Origin: Pegea sp. RAD2-039
Lineage: Eukaryota > Chordata > Thaliacea > Salpida > Salpidae
NCBI GenBank assembly: GCA_034620365.1
Contig: JAQGEQ010000365.1
Span: 372,001 to 436,000 of the forward strand
Reading direction: 5' to 3'
DNA: 64,000 bases
The notes under the pieces: generated by a model
Databases searched by the model: none
Seen by the model: only the letters and a program-made list of their open reading frames with translations
Told to the model about the DNA's origin: nothing
Made by a program: the position numbers and the translations under genes
Shown: positions 50,807 to 62,604 of the stretch, piece by piece
Position numbering within the stretch: position 1 is the stretch's first letter
Layout of the letters: each line of letters begins with the position of its first letter

Positions 50807-53081
50807 TGATGACGTCATCAAATGATGAAAAACAAACTATTCAGTCATTACTGACAAAAATGCCAAGGTCACTAACTATAGTACATTACTAAATTAGGAC
50901 ACACACCTGATTGCAAAAGTTCAACTGCTGCATAAGCAGTTTCAAAAATTAACCAAGTTTTTATGAAAATATCGACTTCCAATTGTCAATGAATTCAGCC
51001 ATTACAATTCAACTTATATTTACAAAAAGTTTTTTTATATTTTTGGTGCCTGAGATAGGATTACTGTTTAAAAAGCGTTTTATGTCGAAATATTAGTTTT
51101 TTAACTTGATACGGTTTAAACATTATAACCAAACTCGGTCACTTTTTGATGACGTCATCTAATGATGAAAAACGAATATTTAAACATAATTAATTATACT
51201 TTCTCTATTGAAGTTCTTATTTTAATAAAACATTATATTTATTTATTTGCTTGCATTGATGTGTGGATTAATTAGATACTGATCTATTTTCAACAGATTA
51301 ATTTCCTTTTGCTATGAGAAGTCTTACTTAACATTTGCAATGATATCGACGAATGTTGCATTAAACCTGTTTTGCAATCAATGATGATCGACTTTAGAAT
51401 GAAGTTATGATGAACCAACAGCTAGTTTAGAAACGAGGTGATGTTAATTGTTGGCTGCAGTTGTGGTGATGGTGATAAAGTAAAAGAAAGTGATTATTTG
51501 AGAATCTCTAAAAAACTGCTAGGGTCCTTAGAGTGTGCAAAACGTGTTTTAAATATTTTTAGAAATTTAATCTAAAAACTGTAATTTATGTACATGAATG
51601 CATATTTAGGGTGTAAAGGGTGATTAGTTGTATTTAAAACATATTTGTGGAGTCTGCAACAACGTTTGAAGATGCAGAGGATATAAAGAGATTAGTAAGC
51701 TAGTTGAAATCCTAAGTTACGTTTACATTTCTTGGAACATTGTTGATGAACCTACTAGCATGTTACACGCGATTTTTTCAATCATTTCTGTAATTTTAAT
51801 TCAAAATTTAAAACTGACTGTCGTAGTTTGAAAAGAGTAATAAAAAATAGTAGTGAAAAGGCGTGAATAAATACAAGATATGAATGAAAAGTTCCAATTA
51901 AACGTGAAAGTTAAGATTTAATTTAAAATTTTTCCCAAAACGAAAACCGGCTACTTTACTTGATTTGATTAAAGTTGTTTAATAGTAACGTTAATCTTTT
52001 AACAATAAACTCTTGAAAACATAAAATATTTTACTGTCTTTTGAGAAATCATTAAAGATGATATGGAAGATAATATTGACAACTTCAAAAGGTAATACTC
52101 CTGAAAAATTTCATAAATATTTAATCTTAAGATTATAATGAAGATTTATGCATGAAGCAAACGGTATGCCTCATCAAAATAAAAGATTTCTCAACACAAG
52201 ATTTCTGAATACAAAATATTTCAACAATTCAAATATTTATATCTCAAGTTATAATCTATAGAAATTAATTGAAACTTAAATTAAGATGAATGTTTATTTA
52301 TTAATAGTATAAACTTCGTCAGTTTGTTTTTGTTTAAGTTAAATAGAGAATTTTATTAGAAAGTAGTCTAACAACGTTTCTCATTAACTGATATACAAGG
52401 TGAGAAAATTTGTTACTCATTAGTGAAAAAATCGCCAAAGTCATTAACTATATTAAGGTAACAAGTTAAGACTTAATCATGTTTGCAAAAATTTCAACTG
52501 CCGCATAAGCAGTTTCAAAAATAGAACAACTGATGTTTTATAGAATGATGCCATCAGCCATTACAATTCAGATTATATTTATGAAGTGTAGTTTTATGTT
52601 TGTGGTGCTTGAGTTACGGAAACGGTAATTTCGTTGATTGTAAAAATACTATTTTTTAAACTTGGCATCAAAAGATAGAAAACTATTCTGCGTGATTTCT
52701 TACAATTTATACTAAGAATTTTTTAGGTTTTTTAAAAGTTTCAAACAAGCTACAAATAAAAGAGAATTTTCATAAAAAAATGTATACATCTTACACAACA
52801 TTTTAAAATTGATATCTGGATATACTTTTCTTAAATTTTGTAAAATTTATAGGTTTGAACTAAAATTAACAAAAAATGTTCGACTAAACAGCTTCTAACG
52901 TTTAGTTTTCTATCTTCGGATGTAAAGTTTATAAAATAGTGTTTTCACACCAAACGACTTTTAACATATTCATCAAAGTGACGTCTACTTTCTTAATGAA
53001 TGCAAAAGATCAAACCCCCAAAAAATCATAACCACTTTCTACTCGTTAATTTTTTAATTTGAACAAATTTGTTCACTGTGG
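50807..53081 (+). repeat. Monomer 23, type B with 53-bp end deletion
   Basis: Length 2275. The module is 50807-51146. Near 53065 the text goes straight from AACAAATTTGTT to CACTGTGG. The 53 bases normally lying between two AAATTTGTT repeats are gone, a microhomology deletion found in no other monomer. Confidence 0.92.
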
Positions 53082-55384
53082 TGATGACGTCATCAAATGA
53101 TGAAAAACAAACTATTCAGTCATTACTGACAAAAATGCCAAAGTCACTAACTATAGTACATTACTAAATTAGGACACACACCTGATTGCAAAAGTTCAAC
53201 TGCTGCATAAGCAGTTTCAAAAATTAACCAAGTTCTTATGAAAATATCGACTTCCAATTGTCAATGAATTCAGCCATTACAATTCAACTTATATTTACAA
53301 AAAGTTTTTTTATATTTTTGGTGCCTGAGATACGATTACTGTTTAAAAAGCGTTTTATGTCGAAATATTAGTTTTTTAACTTGATACGGTTTAAACATTA
53401 TAACCAAACTTGTTCATTTTTTGATGACGTCATCTAATGATGAAAAACGAATATTTAAACATAATTAATTATACTTTCTCTATTGAAGTTTTTATTTTAA
53501 TATAACATTATATTTATTTATTTGCTTGTATTGATGTGTGGATTAATTAGATACTGATCTATTTTCATCACATTAACTTCTTTTGCTATGAGAAGTCTTA
53601 CTTAACATTTGTAATGATATCGACGAATGTTGCATTAAACCCGTTTTGCAATCAATGATGATCGACTTCAGAATGAAGTTATGATGAACCAACAGCTACT
53701 TTAGAAACGAGGTGATGTTAATTATTGGTTTCAGTTGTGGTGATGGTGATAAAGTAAAAGAAAGTGTAAAATTGAGAATTTCTAAAAAACTGCTAGGGTC
53801 CTTAGAGTTGTAAAACGTATTTGCAGTATTTTTAGAAATTTATCTAAAAATTGTAATTTATGTACATGAATGCAGATTTATGGTGTAAAGGGTGATTAGT
53901 TGTATCTAAAACATATAAGTGGAGCTTGCAACAACTTTTGAAGATGCAGAAGATACAAAGAGATTAGTAAGCTTGTTGACGTCTTAAGTTACGTTTACAG
54001 TTCTTGAAACATTGTTGATGAAACTACCAGCTTGTTACACGCGATTTTTTCAATCATTTCTGTAATTTTCATTCAAATTTTAAAACTGACTGTCGTATTT
54101 TGAAAAGATTATAATAAAATAGTAGTGAAATGGCGTGAGTAAATACAAGATATGAATACAAAGTTCCAATTAAACGTGAAAGTTAAGATTTGAATTAAAA
54201 GTTTTCCAAAAACGAAAACCGGCTACTTTACTTGATTTGATTAAAGTTGTTTAGTAGGTCACTTTTAACGACAAACTCTTGAAAGCATAGGACATTTTAC
54301 AGTCTTTTGAGAAATCATTAAAGATGATATGGGAGATACTATTTATAACTTCAAATAATAATATTTCTGAAAAATTTTACAAAGATTTAAATTTAAACTG
54401 ATAGTGAAGATTTTTGCATTAAGCAAACGGTATGCCTCATCGAAAGAAAAGATTTCTGAATACAAAATAATTCGAAAATTCAAATATTTATTTCTCAAGA
54501 TATAATCTGTAGAAATTAATTGAAATTTAACTTAAGATGGATATTTATGATTAAAAGTGTAAACACCGTCAGTTTTTTTCTTGTTTAAGTAAAATATAAA
54601 ATTTCGGTAGACAGTTATTTAACAACGTTTTTCAACAACTGACTTACGAGGTGAGAAATTTTATTACTCATGAGTGATAAAAACGCCAAAGTCATTAACT
54701 ATTTTAAGCCAACAAGTTAAGACTTATCCATGTTTGCAAAATGTTCAACTGCCGCGTAAGCAGTTTCAAAAATAGATGATAATGAATTAAAGATCAGTGC
54801 CATCAACCATTACAATTCAGCTTATATCTATGAAGTGTAGTTTTATGTTTGTGGTGCTTGAGTTACGAAAAAGGTAAATTCGTTGATTGTGAAAATACTA
54901 TTTTTTAAACTTTGCATCAAAAGATAGAAAACTATTTTGCGTGATTTTGTAAAATCTATACTAATAATATTTAAAGTTTTTTAAAAGTTTCAAACAAGCT
55001 ACATATAAAAGGGAATTTTCATAAAAAAATGTATCAATCTTACACAACATTTTAAAATTGATATCTGGATATACTTTTCTTAAATTTTGTAAAACTTTAT
55101 AGGTCTGAACTAAAATTAACAAAAAGTCTTCGACTAAACAGCTTCTAACGTTTAGTTTTCTATCTTCGGATGTAAAGTTTAGAAAAAGGTGTTTTCACAC
55201 TAAACGACTTTTAACAATTTCATCAAAATGACGTCTACTTTCTGGGTGAATGCAAAAGATCAAACCCAAATAAAATTATAACCACTTTCTACTCGTTAAT
55301 TTTTAAATTTGAACAAATTTGTTTTCTGTAATTAAATTATTTCGTATATAATTTTTTTTGAGTACCAAAATTTGTTCACTGTGG
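53082..55384 (+). repeat. Monomer 24, type B
   Basis: Length 2303. The module is 53082-53421. The core has TTATTGGTTTCAG in place of TTGTTGGCTGCAG, similar to monomer 20. The cassette is of the AGATGATAATG form. Confidence 0.92.
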
Positions 55385-57689
55385 TGATGACGTCATCAAA
55401 TGATGAAAAACAAACTATTCAGTCATTACTGACAAAAATGCCAAAGTCACTAACTATAGTACATTACTAAATTAGGACACACACCTGATTGCAAAAGTTC
55501 AACTGCTGCATAAGCAGTTTCAAAAATTAACCAAGTTTTTATGAAAATATCGACTTCCAATTGTCAATGAATTCAGCCATTACAATTCAACTTATATTTA
55601 CAAAGAGTGTTTTTATATTTTTGGTGCCTGAGATACGATTACTGTTTAAAAAGCGTTTTATGTCGAAATATTAGTTTTTTAACTTGATACGGTTTAAACA
55701 TTATAACCAAACTTGGTCACTTTTTGATGACGTCATCTAATGATGAAAAACAAATATTTAAACATAATTAATTATACTTTCTCTATTGAAGTTCTTATTT
55801 TAATATAACACTATATTTATTTATTTGCTTGCATTGATGTGTGGATTAATTAGATACTGATTTATTTTCAACACATTAACTTCCTTTTGCTATGAGAAGT
55901 CTTACTTAACATTTGTAATGATATCGACGAATGTTGCATTAAACCCGTTTTGCAATCAATGATGATCGACTTCAGAATGAAGTTATGATGAACCAACAGC
56001 TAGTTTAGAAACGAGGTGATGTTAATTGTTGGCTGCAGTTGTGGTGATGGTGATAAATTAAACAAAAGTGTAAAATTGAGAATTTCTAAAAAACTGCTAG
56101 GGTCCTTAGAGTTGTAAAACGTGTTTGAAGTGTTGTTAGAAATTTATGTAAGACTTGTAATTTATGTACATGAATGCAGATTTATGGTGTAAAGGGTGAT
56201 TAGTTGTATTTAAAACATATTAGTGGAGCTTGCAATATTTTTTGAAGATGCAGAGATTTGAAAGAGATTAGTAAGCTTGTTGACTTCTTAAGTTACGTTT
56301 ACAGTTCTTGGAACATTGTTGATGAAGTTACCGGCTTGTTACACGCCATTTTTTTAATCATTTCTGTAAATTTAATTCAAATTTTAAAACTAACTGTCGT
56401 AGTTTGAAAAGATTAATATAAAATAGTAGTGAAATGGTGTGAGTAAATACAAGATATGAATGAAAAGTTCCAATTAAACGTGAAAGTTAAGATTTGAATT
56501 AAAAGTTTTCCAAAAACGAAAATAAAATAGTTTAATTAATTTGATTAAAGTTGTTTAGTAGGTCACTTTTAACGACAAACTCTTGAAATCATAGGACATT
56601 TTACAGTCTTTTAAGAAATCATTAAAGATGATATGGGAGATACTATTTATAACTTCAAATAATAATATTTCTGAAAAATTTTACAATGATTTAAATTTAA
56701 ACTGATAGTGAAGATTTTTGCATGAAGCAAACGGTATGCCTCATCGGAAGAAAAGATTTCTGAATACAAAATAATTTGAAAAGTCAAATATTTATTTCTC
56801 AAGATATAATCTGTAGAAATTATTTGAAATTTAACTTAGGATGGATATTTATGATTAATAGTGTAAACACCGTCAGTTTGTTTTTTGTTTAAGTAAAATA
56901 GAACATTTTGGTAGACAGTTATTTAAAAACGTTTTTCAACAACTGACTTACGAGGTGAGAAAATTTATTACTCATGAGTGATAAAAACGCCAAAGTCATT
57001 TACTATTTTAAGCCAAGAAGTTAAGACATATCCATGTTTGCAAAATGTTCAACTGCTGCGTAAGCAGTTTCAAAAATAGATGATAATGAAAATAAAGATC
57101 AGTGCCATCAACCATTACAATTCAGCTTATATCTATGAAGTGTAGTTTTATGTTTGTGGTGCTTGAGTTACGAAAACGGTAAATTCGTTGATTGTGAAAA
57201 TACTATTTTTTAAACTTGGCATCCAAAGATAGAAAACTATTTTGCATGATTTTGTAAAATCTATACTAATAATATTTAAGGTTTTTTAAAAGTTTCAAAC
57301 AAGCTACATATAAAAGGGAATTTTCATAAAAAAATGTATACATCTTACACAACATTTTAAAATTGAGATCTGTATATAGTTAGCTTAAATTTTGTAAAAT
57401 TTTATAGGTCTGAACTAAAATTAACAAAAAGTCTTCGACTAAACAGCTTCTAACGTTTAGTTTTCTATCTTCGGATGTAAAGTTTAGAAAATAGTGTTTT
57501 CACACTAAACGACTTTTAACAATTTCATCAAAGTGACGTCAACTTTCTTGGTGAATGCAAAAGATCAAACCCAAATAAAATTATAACCACTTTCTACTCG
57601 TTAATTTTTAAATTTGAACAAATTTGTTTTCTGTAATTAAATTTTCTCGTATCTAACTTTTTTAAAATTACCAAGCTTGTTCAATGTGG
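55385..57689 (+). repeat. Monomer 25, type B
   Basis: Length 2305. The module is 55385-55724. The cassette is AGATGATAATGAAAATAAAG. It has a private change in the tail (TAAAATTGAGATCTGTATAT near 57358). Confidence 0.92.
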
Positions 57690-59653
57690 TGATGACGTCA
57701 TCAAATGATGAAAAACGATTTTTTTAAACAATAATAATCATAATTTTTATTTTAAAGTTTGTGTTTTATAATAAGATTTTAATTATTTGCTTGCAATGAT
57801 ACGCGGATTAATTAGATACTGATTTATTTTCATCACATTAACTTCTTTTGCTATGAGAAGTCTTACTTAACATTTGTAATGATATCGACGAATGTTGCAT
57901 TAAACCCGTTTTGCAATCAATGATGATCGACTTCAGAATGAAGTTATGATGAACCAACAGCTACTTTAGAAACGAGGTGATGTTAATTGTTGGCTGCAGT
58001 TGTGGTGATGGTGATAAATTAAACGAAAGTGTAAATTTGAGAATCTCTTAAAACCTGCTAGGGTCCTTAGAGTTGTAAAACGTGTTTGAAGTGTTGTTAG
58101 AAATTTATGTAAGACTTGTAATTTATGTACATGAATGCAGATTTAGGGTGTAAAGGGTGATTAGTTGTATTTGAAACATATTAGTGGATCTTGTAACAGC
58201 TTTTAAAGATGCAGAGGATATAAAGAGATTACTAAGCTTGTTGACGTCCTAAGTCACTTTTACAGTTCTTGGAACATTGTTGATGAAGTTACCGGCATGT
58301 TACATGCGATTTTTTCAATCATTTCTGTAATATTTATTCAAATTTTAAAACTGACTGTCGTAGTTTGAAAAAAAAGTGATATGAAATAGTAGTGAAATGG
58401 CATAAGTAAATACAAGATATGAATGAAAAGTTCCAATTAAACGTGAGAGTTAAGATTTGAATTAAAAGTTTTCCAAAAACGAAAATAAAATAGTTTAATT
58501 AGTTTGATTAAAGTTGTTTAGTAGGTCACTTTTAACGACAAACTATTGAAATCATAGAATATTTTACAGTCTTTTGAGAAATCATTAAAGACGATAAGGA
58601 AGATACTATTGATAACTTAAAATAATAATGTTTCTGAAAAATTTTACAAAGATTCAATCTTAAGATTATAATAAAGATTTATTCATGAAGCAAACAATAT
58701 GCCTCATCGAAAAAAAGATTTCTGAATACAAAATAATTTAACAATTCAAATATTTATTTCTCAAGATATAATCTGTAAAAATTAATTGAAACAAAACTTA
58801 TAATGGATGTTTATTTAATAATAGTATAAACAACGTCAATTTGTTTTTTGTTTTAGTAAAATAGAGAGTTTTTATAAAAAAGTATTATAGCAAAATTTTT
58901 CAGCAACAAATAAACGAGGTGAGAAAAATTTTTACTCATGAGTGATAAAAACGCCAAAGTCATTAACTATATTAAGGTAACAAGTTAAGACTTAGACAAG
59001 TTTTCAAAAAGTTCAACTGCTGCGTAAGCAGTTTCAAAAATAGATGAAATCAAAGTGAGGATCAGATGTCATCAGCCATTACAATTCAGCTTATATCTAT
59101 GAAGTGTAGTTTTATGTTTGTGGTGCTTGAGTTACGAAAACGGTAAATTCGTTGATTGTGAAAATACTATTTTTTAAACTTGGCGTCCAAAGATAGAAAA
59201 CTATTTTGCGTGATTTTTTAAAATCTATACTAATAATATTTAAGGTTTTTTAAAAGTTTCAAACAAGCTACATATAAAAGGGAATTTTCATAAAAAAATG
59301 TATCAATCCTACACAACATTTTAAAATTGATATCTGGATATACTTTTCTTAAATTTTGTAAAATTTTAAACGTCTGAACTAAAATTAACAAAAAGTCTTC
59401 GACTATACAGCTTCTACCATTTAATTTTCTATCTTCGGATGTAAAGTTTAGAAAAAGGTGTTTTCACACCAAACGACTTTTAACATCTTCATTAAAATGA
59501 CGTCTTCTTTCTTGGTGAATGCAAAAGATCAAACCCAAATAAAATTATAACCACTTTCTACTCGTTAATTTTTAAAATTGAACAAATTTGTTTTCTGTGA
59601 TTAAATTATTTCGTATATAATTTTTTTTGAATACCAAAATTTGTTCACTGTGG
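57690..59653 (+). repeat. Monomer 26, type A
   Basis: Length 1964. It is the third member of the collinear trio with monomers 7 and 15 (GTGATATGAA at 58376, against 16081 and 33199). Confidence 0.92.
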
Positions 59654-60762
59654 TGATGACGTCATCAAATGATGAAAAACAAACTATTCAGTCATTACTG
59701 ACAAAAATGCCAAAGTCACTAACTATAGTACATTACTAAATTAGGACACACACCTGATTGCAAAAGTTCAACTGCTGCATAAGCAGTTTCAAAAATTAAC
59801 CAAGTTTTTATGAAAATATCGACTTCCAATTGTCAATGAATTCAGCCATTACAATTCAACTTATATTTACAAAAAGTTTTTTTTATATTTTTGGTGCTTG
59901 AGATACGATTACTGTTTAAAAAGCGTTTTATGTCGAAATATTAGTTTTTTAACTTGATACGGTTTAAACATTATAACCAAACTTGGTCACTTTTTGATGA
60001 CGTCATCTAATGATGAAAAACGAATATTTAAACATAATTAATTATACTTTCTCTATTGAAGTTCTTATTTTAATATAACATTATATTTATTTATTTGCTT
60101 GCAATGATACGTGGATTAATTAGATACTATTAGATACTATTTTCATCACATTAACTTCCTTTTGCTATGAGAAGTCTTACTTAACATTTGTAATGATATC
60201 GACGAATGTTGCATTAAACCCGTTTTGCATTCAATGATAATCGACTTCAGAATGAAGTTATGATGAACCAACAGCTAGTTTAGAAACGAGGTGATGTTAA
60301 TTGTTGGCTGCAGTTGTGGTGATGGTGATAAAGTAAACAAAAGTGTAAAATTGAGAATTTCTAAAAAACTGCTAGGGTCCTTAGAGTTGTAAAACGTGTT
60401 TGCAGTATGTTTAGAAATTTATCTAAAAATTTTAATTTATGTTCATGAATGCAGATTTAGGGTGTAGAGGGTGATTAGTTGTATCTAAAACATATTAGTG
60501 GAGCTTGCAACAACTTTTAAAGATGCAGAGGATAGAAAGAGATTAGTAAGCTTGTTGACGTCCTAAGTCGCTTTTACAGTTCTTGAAACATTTTTGATGA
60601 AGCTACCAGCATGTTACACGCGATTTTTTCAATCATTTTGGTAATTATTATTCAAATTTTAAAACTGACTGTCGTAGTTCGAAAAGAGTTATAAAAATAG
60701 TAGTGAAATGGCGTGAGTAAATACAAGATATGAATGAAAAGTTGCAATTTAACGTGAAAGTA
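59654..60762 (+). repeat. Monomer 27, type B, truncated
   Basis: About 1.1 kb remain, ending after AACGTGAAAGT where the core-distal part should continue. The module is 59654-59994 and is 341 bp, the only copy not of 340. Near 60120 a short tandem copy TTAGATACTA-TTAGATACTA replaces the usual TTAGATACTGATCTA. Confidence 0.9.
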
Positions 60763-60778
60763 AACCATTTCTTTATTT

Positions 60779-61096
60779 GATGCCAAGTTTAAAAAATTGT
60801 ATTTTCACAATCAACGAATTTACCATTTTAGTAACTCGAGCACCACAAACATAAAACTACACTTCATAGATATAAACTGAATTGTAATGGCTGATGCAAT
60901 CATCTTCATTTTGATATTTATCTATTTTTGAAACTGCTTACGCAGCAGTTGAACATTTTGCAAACATGGATAAGTCTTAACTTGTTGGCTTAATATAGTT
61001 AATGACTTTGGTGTTCTTATCACTAATGAGTAATAAAATTTCTCACCTCGTAAATCAGTTGTTGAAAAATGTTTTTAAAATACTTTCTACCAAAAT
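60779..61096 (-). repeat. Inverted satellite fragment closing the array
   Basis: The reverse complement of this piece is a diverged monomer segment from TTTTGGTAGAAAGTA through ACTCATTAGTGATAA, the AACTGCT-GCGTA-AGCAGTT hairpin, the cassette and TTTTTTAAACTTGGCAT. It is joined to the truncated last monomer through about 16 unrelated bases (60763-60778). The 89-codon frame at 61002-61271 spans its edge and is an accident of the junction. Confidence 0.88.
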
Positions 61097-62054
61097 GATG
61101 AGGTGTTATCCGTTTTTAGATGCTTGTTGTCGACATTTAAAGACACTTATATCAGCATCTTCTATATCTACAAGAAAATTTCAAAAATTTTCAATTTTAA
61201 TCTTATTTGTATTTTTGTTGTACAAAATTTTATTTTATTTATTTAGTAATTCAATTTTTACATCAAATTAGTTAAGAAGATTAATTTCTTTTTTTCTTTA
61301 TCAGTAAAATTTTGTTGAATATAAAAGGTCAGCGAATGAAACTTGTTTAATTTGTTTCATTAAGAGTTATATTCGACTTCTTTGGCTTTTAACTAAAATA
61401 AACTCAACTTTAATAAAATAAATTTTCTATTAAATATCAACTAATTTTCTTAATAAACTAATTATTATAATTTTTATTAATTTAATCGTGCTTTTGTAGA
61501 AACGTACTAATTTTCAATTTGTGAAATTAAATTTTGACCAAAATATATTTTTGCATGCATAATAGAATAATTTTATTATTTTTTCAACATATGTTAATCT
61601 ACATCAGAGTCATTTTTAATCAAAACAAACTATTTGCGAATAAAATTATCATTTAGAGTAGAATAGACGTTTTATTGGATGCTTTTGATGTTGGATTTAA
61701 TTTCTAAGGTAGATTTCACAAAAGTTTTTGTTCTAACTACCTAATTAATTTACAAATAAATTCATTTTCAAATTTTGCTGTCAAAGTCTTGATTTTCCTT
61801 TGGATGTTCTATAGTTTTTAATGATCAGACTTGAAGCAAAAAAACTAGGTACAAAGACTAAGATCATGATGGACCATTATAAGAATCATTTCAGAAAAGT
61901 TGGGACAAACGCAAGTTTTTATATATATATATTTTATATATATTTAGTATTAAGCTTGACAAAAGTTGGAAAACATTAGAGAAGAAAATAATATGTGTGA
62001 AGCAGATCGATTAGGAAATAAACGTCGTTTTTTTCAAATTTCCTCCTTTATTCC
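61097..62054. other. Right flank without recognisable gene
   Basis: Unique AT-rich DNA. No coding exon, RNA gene or known repeat was recognised apart from the AT tract listed separately. Confidence 0.45.
61918..61945. repeat. AT dinucleotide tract
   Basis: Two short runs of alternating AT separated by TTTT form a simple low-complexity repeat. Confidence 0.8.
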
Positions 62055-62188
62055 AGATTCAATAATTCGATTATATTCGTCGAATTTCTGTTCCAGTTAC
62101 AAACGAGGCTGTATAAGAATCAACTTTTAGTATCAAACTTCGTATATGTTTACATTTCGATTAATCAAACAACTAATTACAAAAGTAC

Positions 62189-62504
62189 CTCTGAATTAAT
62201 CCGAGTAAGAAGCAAACAAACATCTATGAGGTGAAAAGGAGTCGTCTTCTACACCAAGAATGACGTCACAAATATCTTCATTCTCTATTAAATGAGAAAA
62301 GCAAGTCAGTTTCTCATCTGAATAAGGTGATTTATAGAAACAAGAATGAGGTTTAGAGACAATTATTATCAACCTGCACTCATGATTAAATACAATTTAA
62401 TTAAACGAAGTAAAATCTTCTTACCTCTGATTTTTATTGTTTAAATCAGCAAAGTCCTTCTGTCGTATGTCAGACTTGTCTGCCTCAAGACCACTGACTT
62501 CCAT
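62189..62504 (-). pseudogene. BTB/POZ-domain gene fragment with in-frame stop
   Basis: Exon 1 (62425-62504) starts ATG in the context ACCAATGG and encodes 26 residues plus two bases. A 51-nt intron (GTAAGA to TGCAG) leads in phase to exon 2 (62189-62373). Exon 2 contains ENEDICDVILGVEDDSFSPH and RCLFASYSD, the signature start of a BTB domain (CDV, then the HR-x-x-L-A-x-S helix), a dimerisation fold found in transcription regulators and cullin-3 adaptors. At codon 86 (62196-62198) TAA stands where the family has tyrosine in SDYFR, and FRG follows in frame up to a GAG-GTACTT donor. A next exon may begin at 62108 after TTATACAG, but it closes quickly in the predicted frame. In the frame one base away it reads NSTNIIELLNLE, which resembles the next BTB strand. 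One nonsense change and a probable frame break make a recent pseudogene the best reading. Confidence 0.5.
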
Positions 62505-62595
62505 TGGTAAGTGAATATGAGGAATTATTCTCATTCAAGTAGTCTGCAGAACCAGTAGTACTTCAAGTTATTGATCAGTGTGAAACTTTAAGTGA

Positions 62596-62603
62596 TGACG
62601 TCA
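62596..62603. promoter_or_regulatory. TGACGTCA (CRE) upstream of the BTB relic
   Basis: A perfect octamer in the context GTGATGACGTCAGA lies 92 bases upstream of the BTB start codon on the minus strand, a promoter-like position. Twelve bases (GTGATGACGTCA) are identical to the satellite boundary motif. Another TGACGTCA (62261-62268) lies inside exon 2, where it encodes part of CDV. Confidence 0.4.
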
Positions 62604-62604
62604 G

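Larger units (their letters stand above)
2601..60762 (+). repeat. 58-kb tandem satellite array, monomers of about 1.96 and 2.30 kb
   Basis: The same sequence recurs head to tail 26 times plus partial ends. Taking each TGATGACGTCATCA (first copy 2703) as a boundary, type A monomers are 1958-1968 bp, type B 2275-2326 bp, delta forms 1837-1840 (A) or 2147 (B), and one is 3282 bp because of an insertion. In order, a monomer holds the palindrome, the 340-bp module plus a second palindrome (B only), a 175-bp conserved core, about 1 kb of AT-rich sequence, the AACTGCT hairpin, a variable cassette, and a 650-bp tail leading to the next palindrome. Long monomers, AT richness and homogenisation are typical of heterochromatic or centromeric satellites, but nothing here proves a centromere. 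Several short minus-strand frames are open in only some monomers and are not supported as genes. Confidence 0.97.

Noticed and set aside
2601-60762. Calling the array a centromere
   Set aside because: Array length and homogeneity are compatible with it, but nothing in the sequence itself shows centromere function.
61002-61271. 89-codon plus-strand frame with a hydrophobic end
   Set aside because: Its first part is inverted satellite and its second part AT-rich flank. The hydrophobicity follows from T-rich codons.
62196-62198. TAA read as tyrosine (variant nuclear code)
   Set aside because: The lectin-like frame ends at TAA followed by a well-placed AATAAA, and a pseudogene explains the single case more simply.
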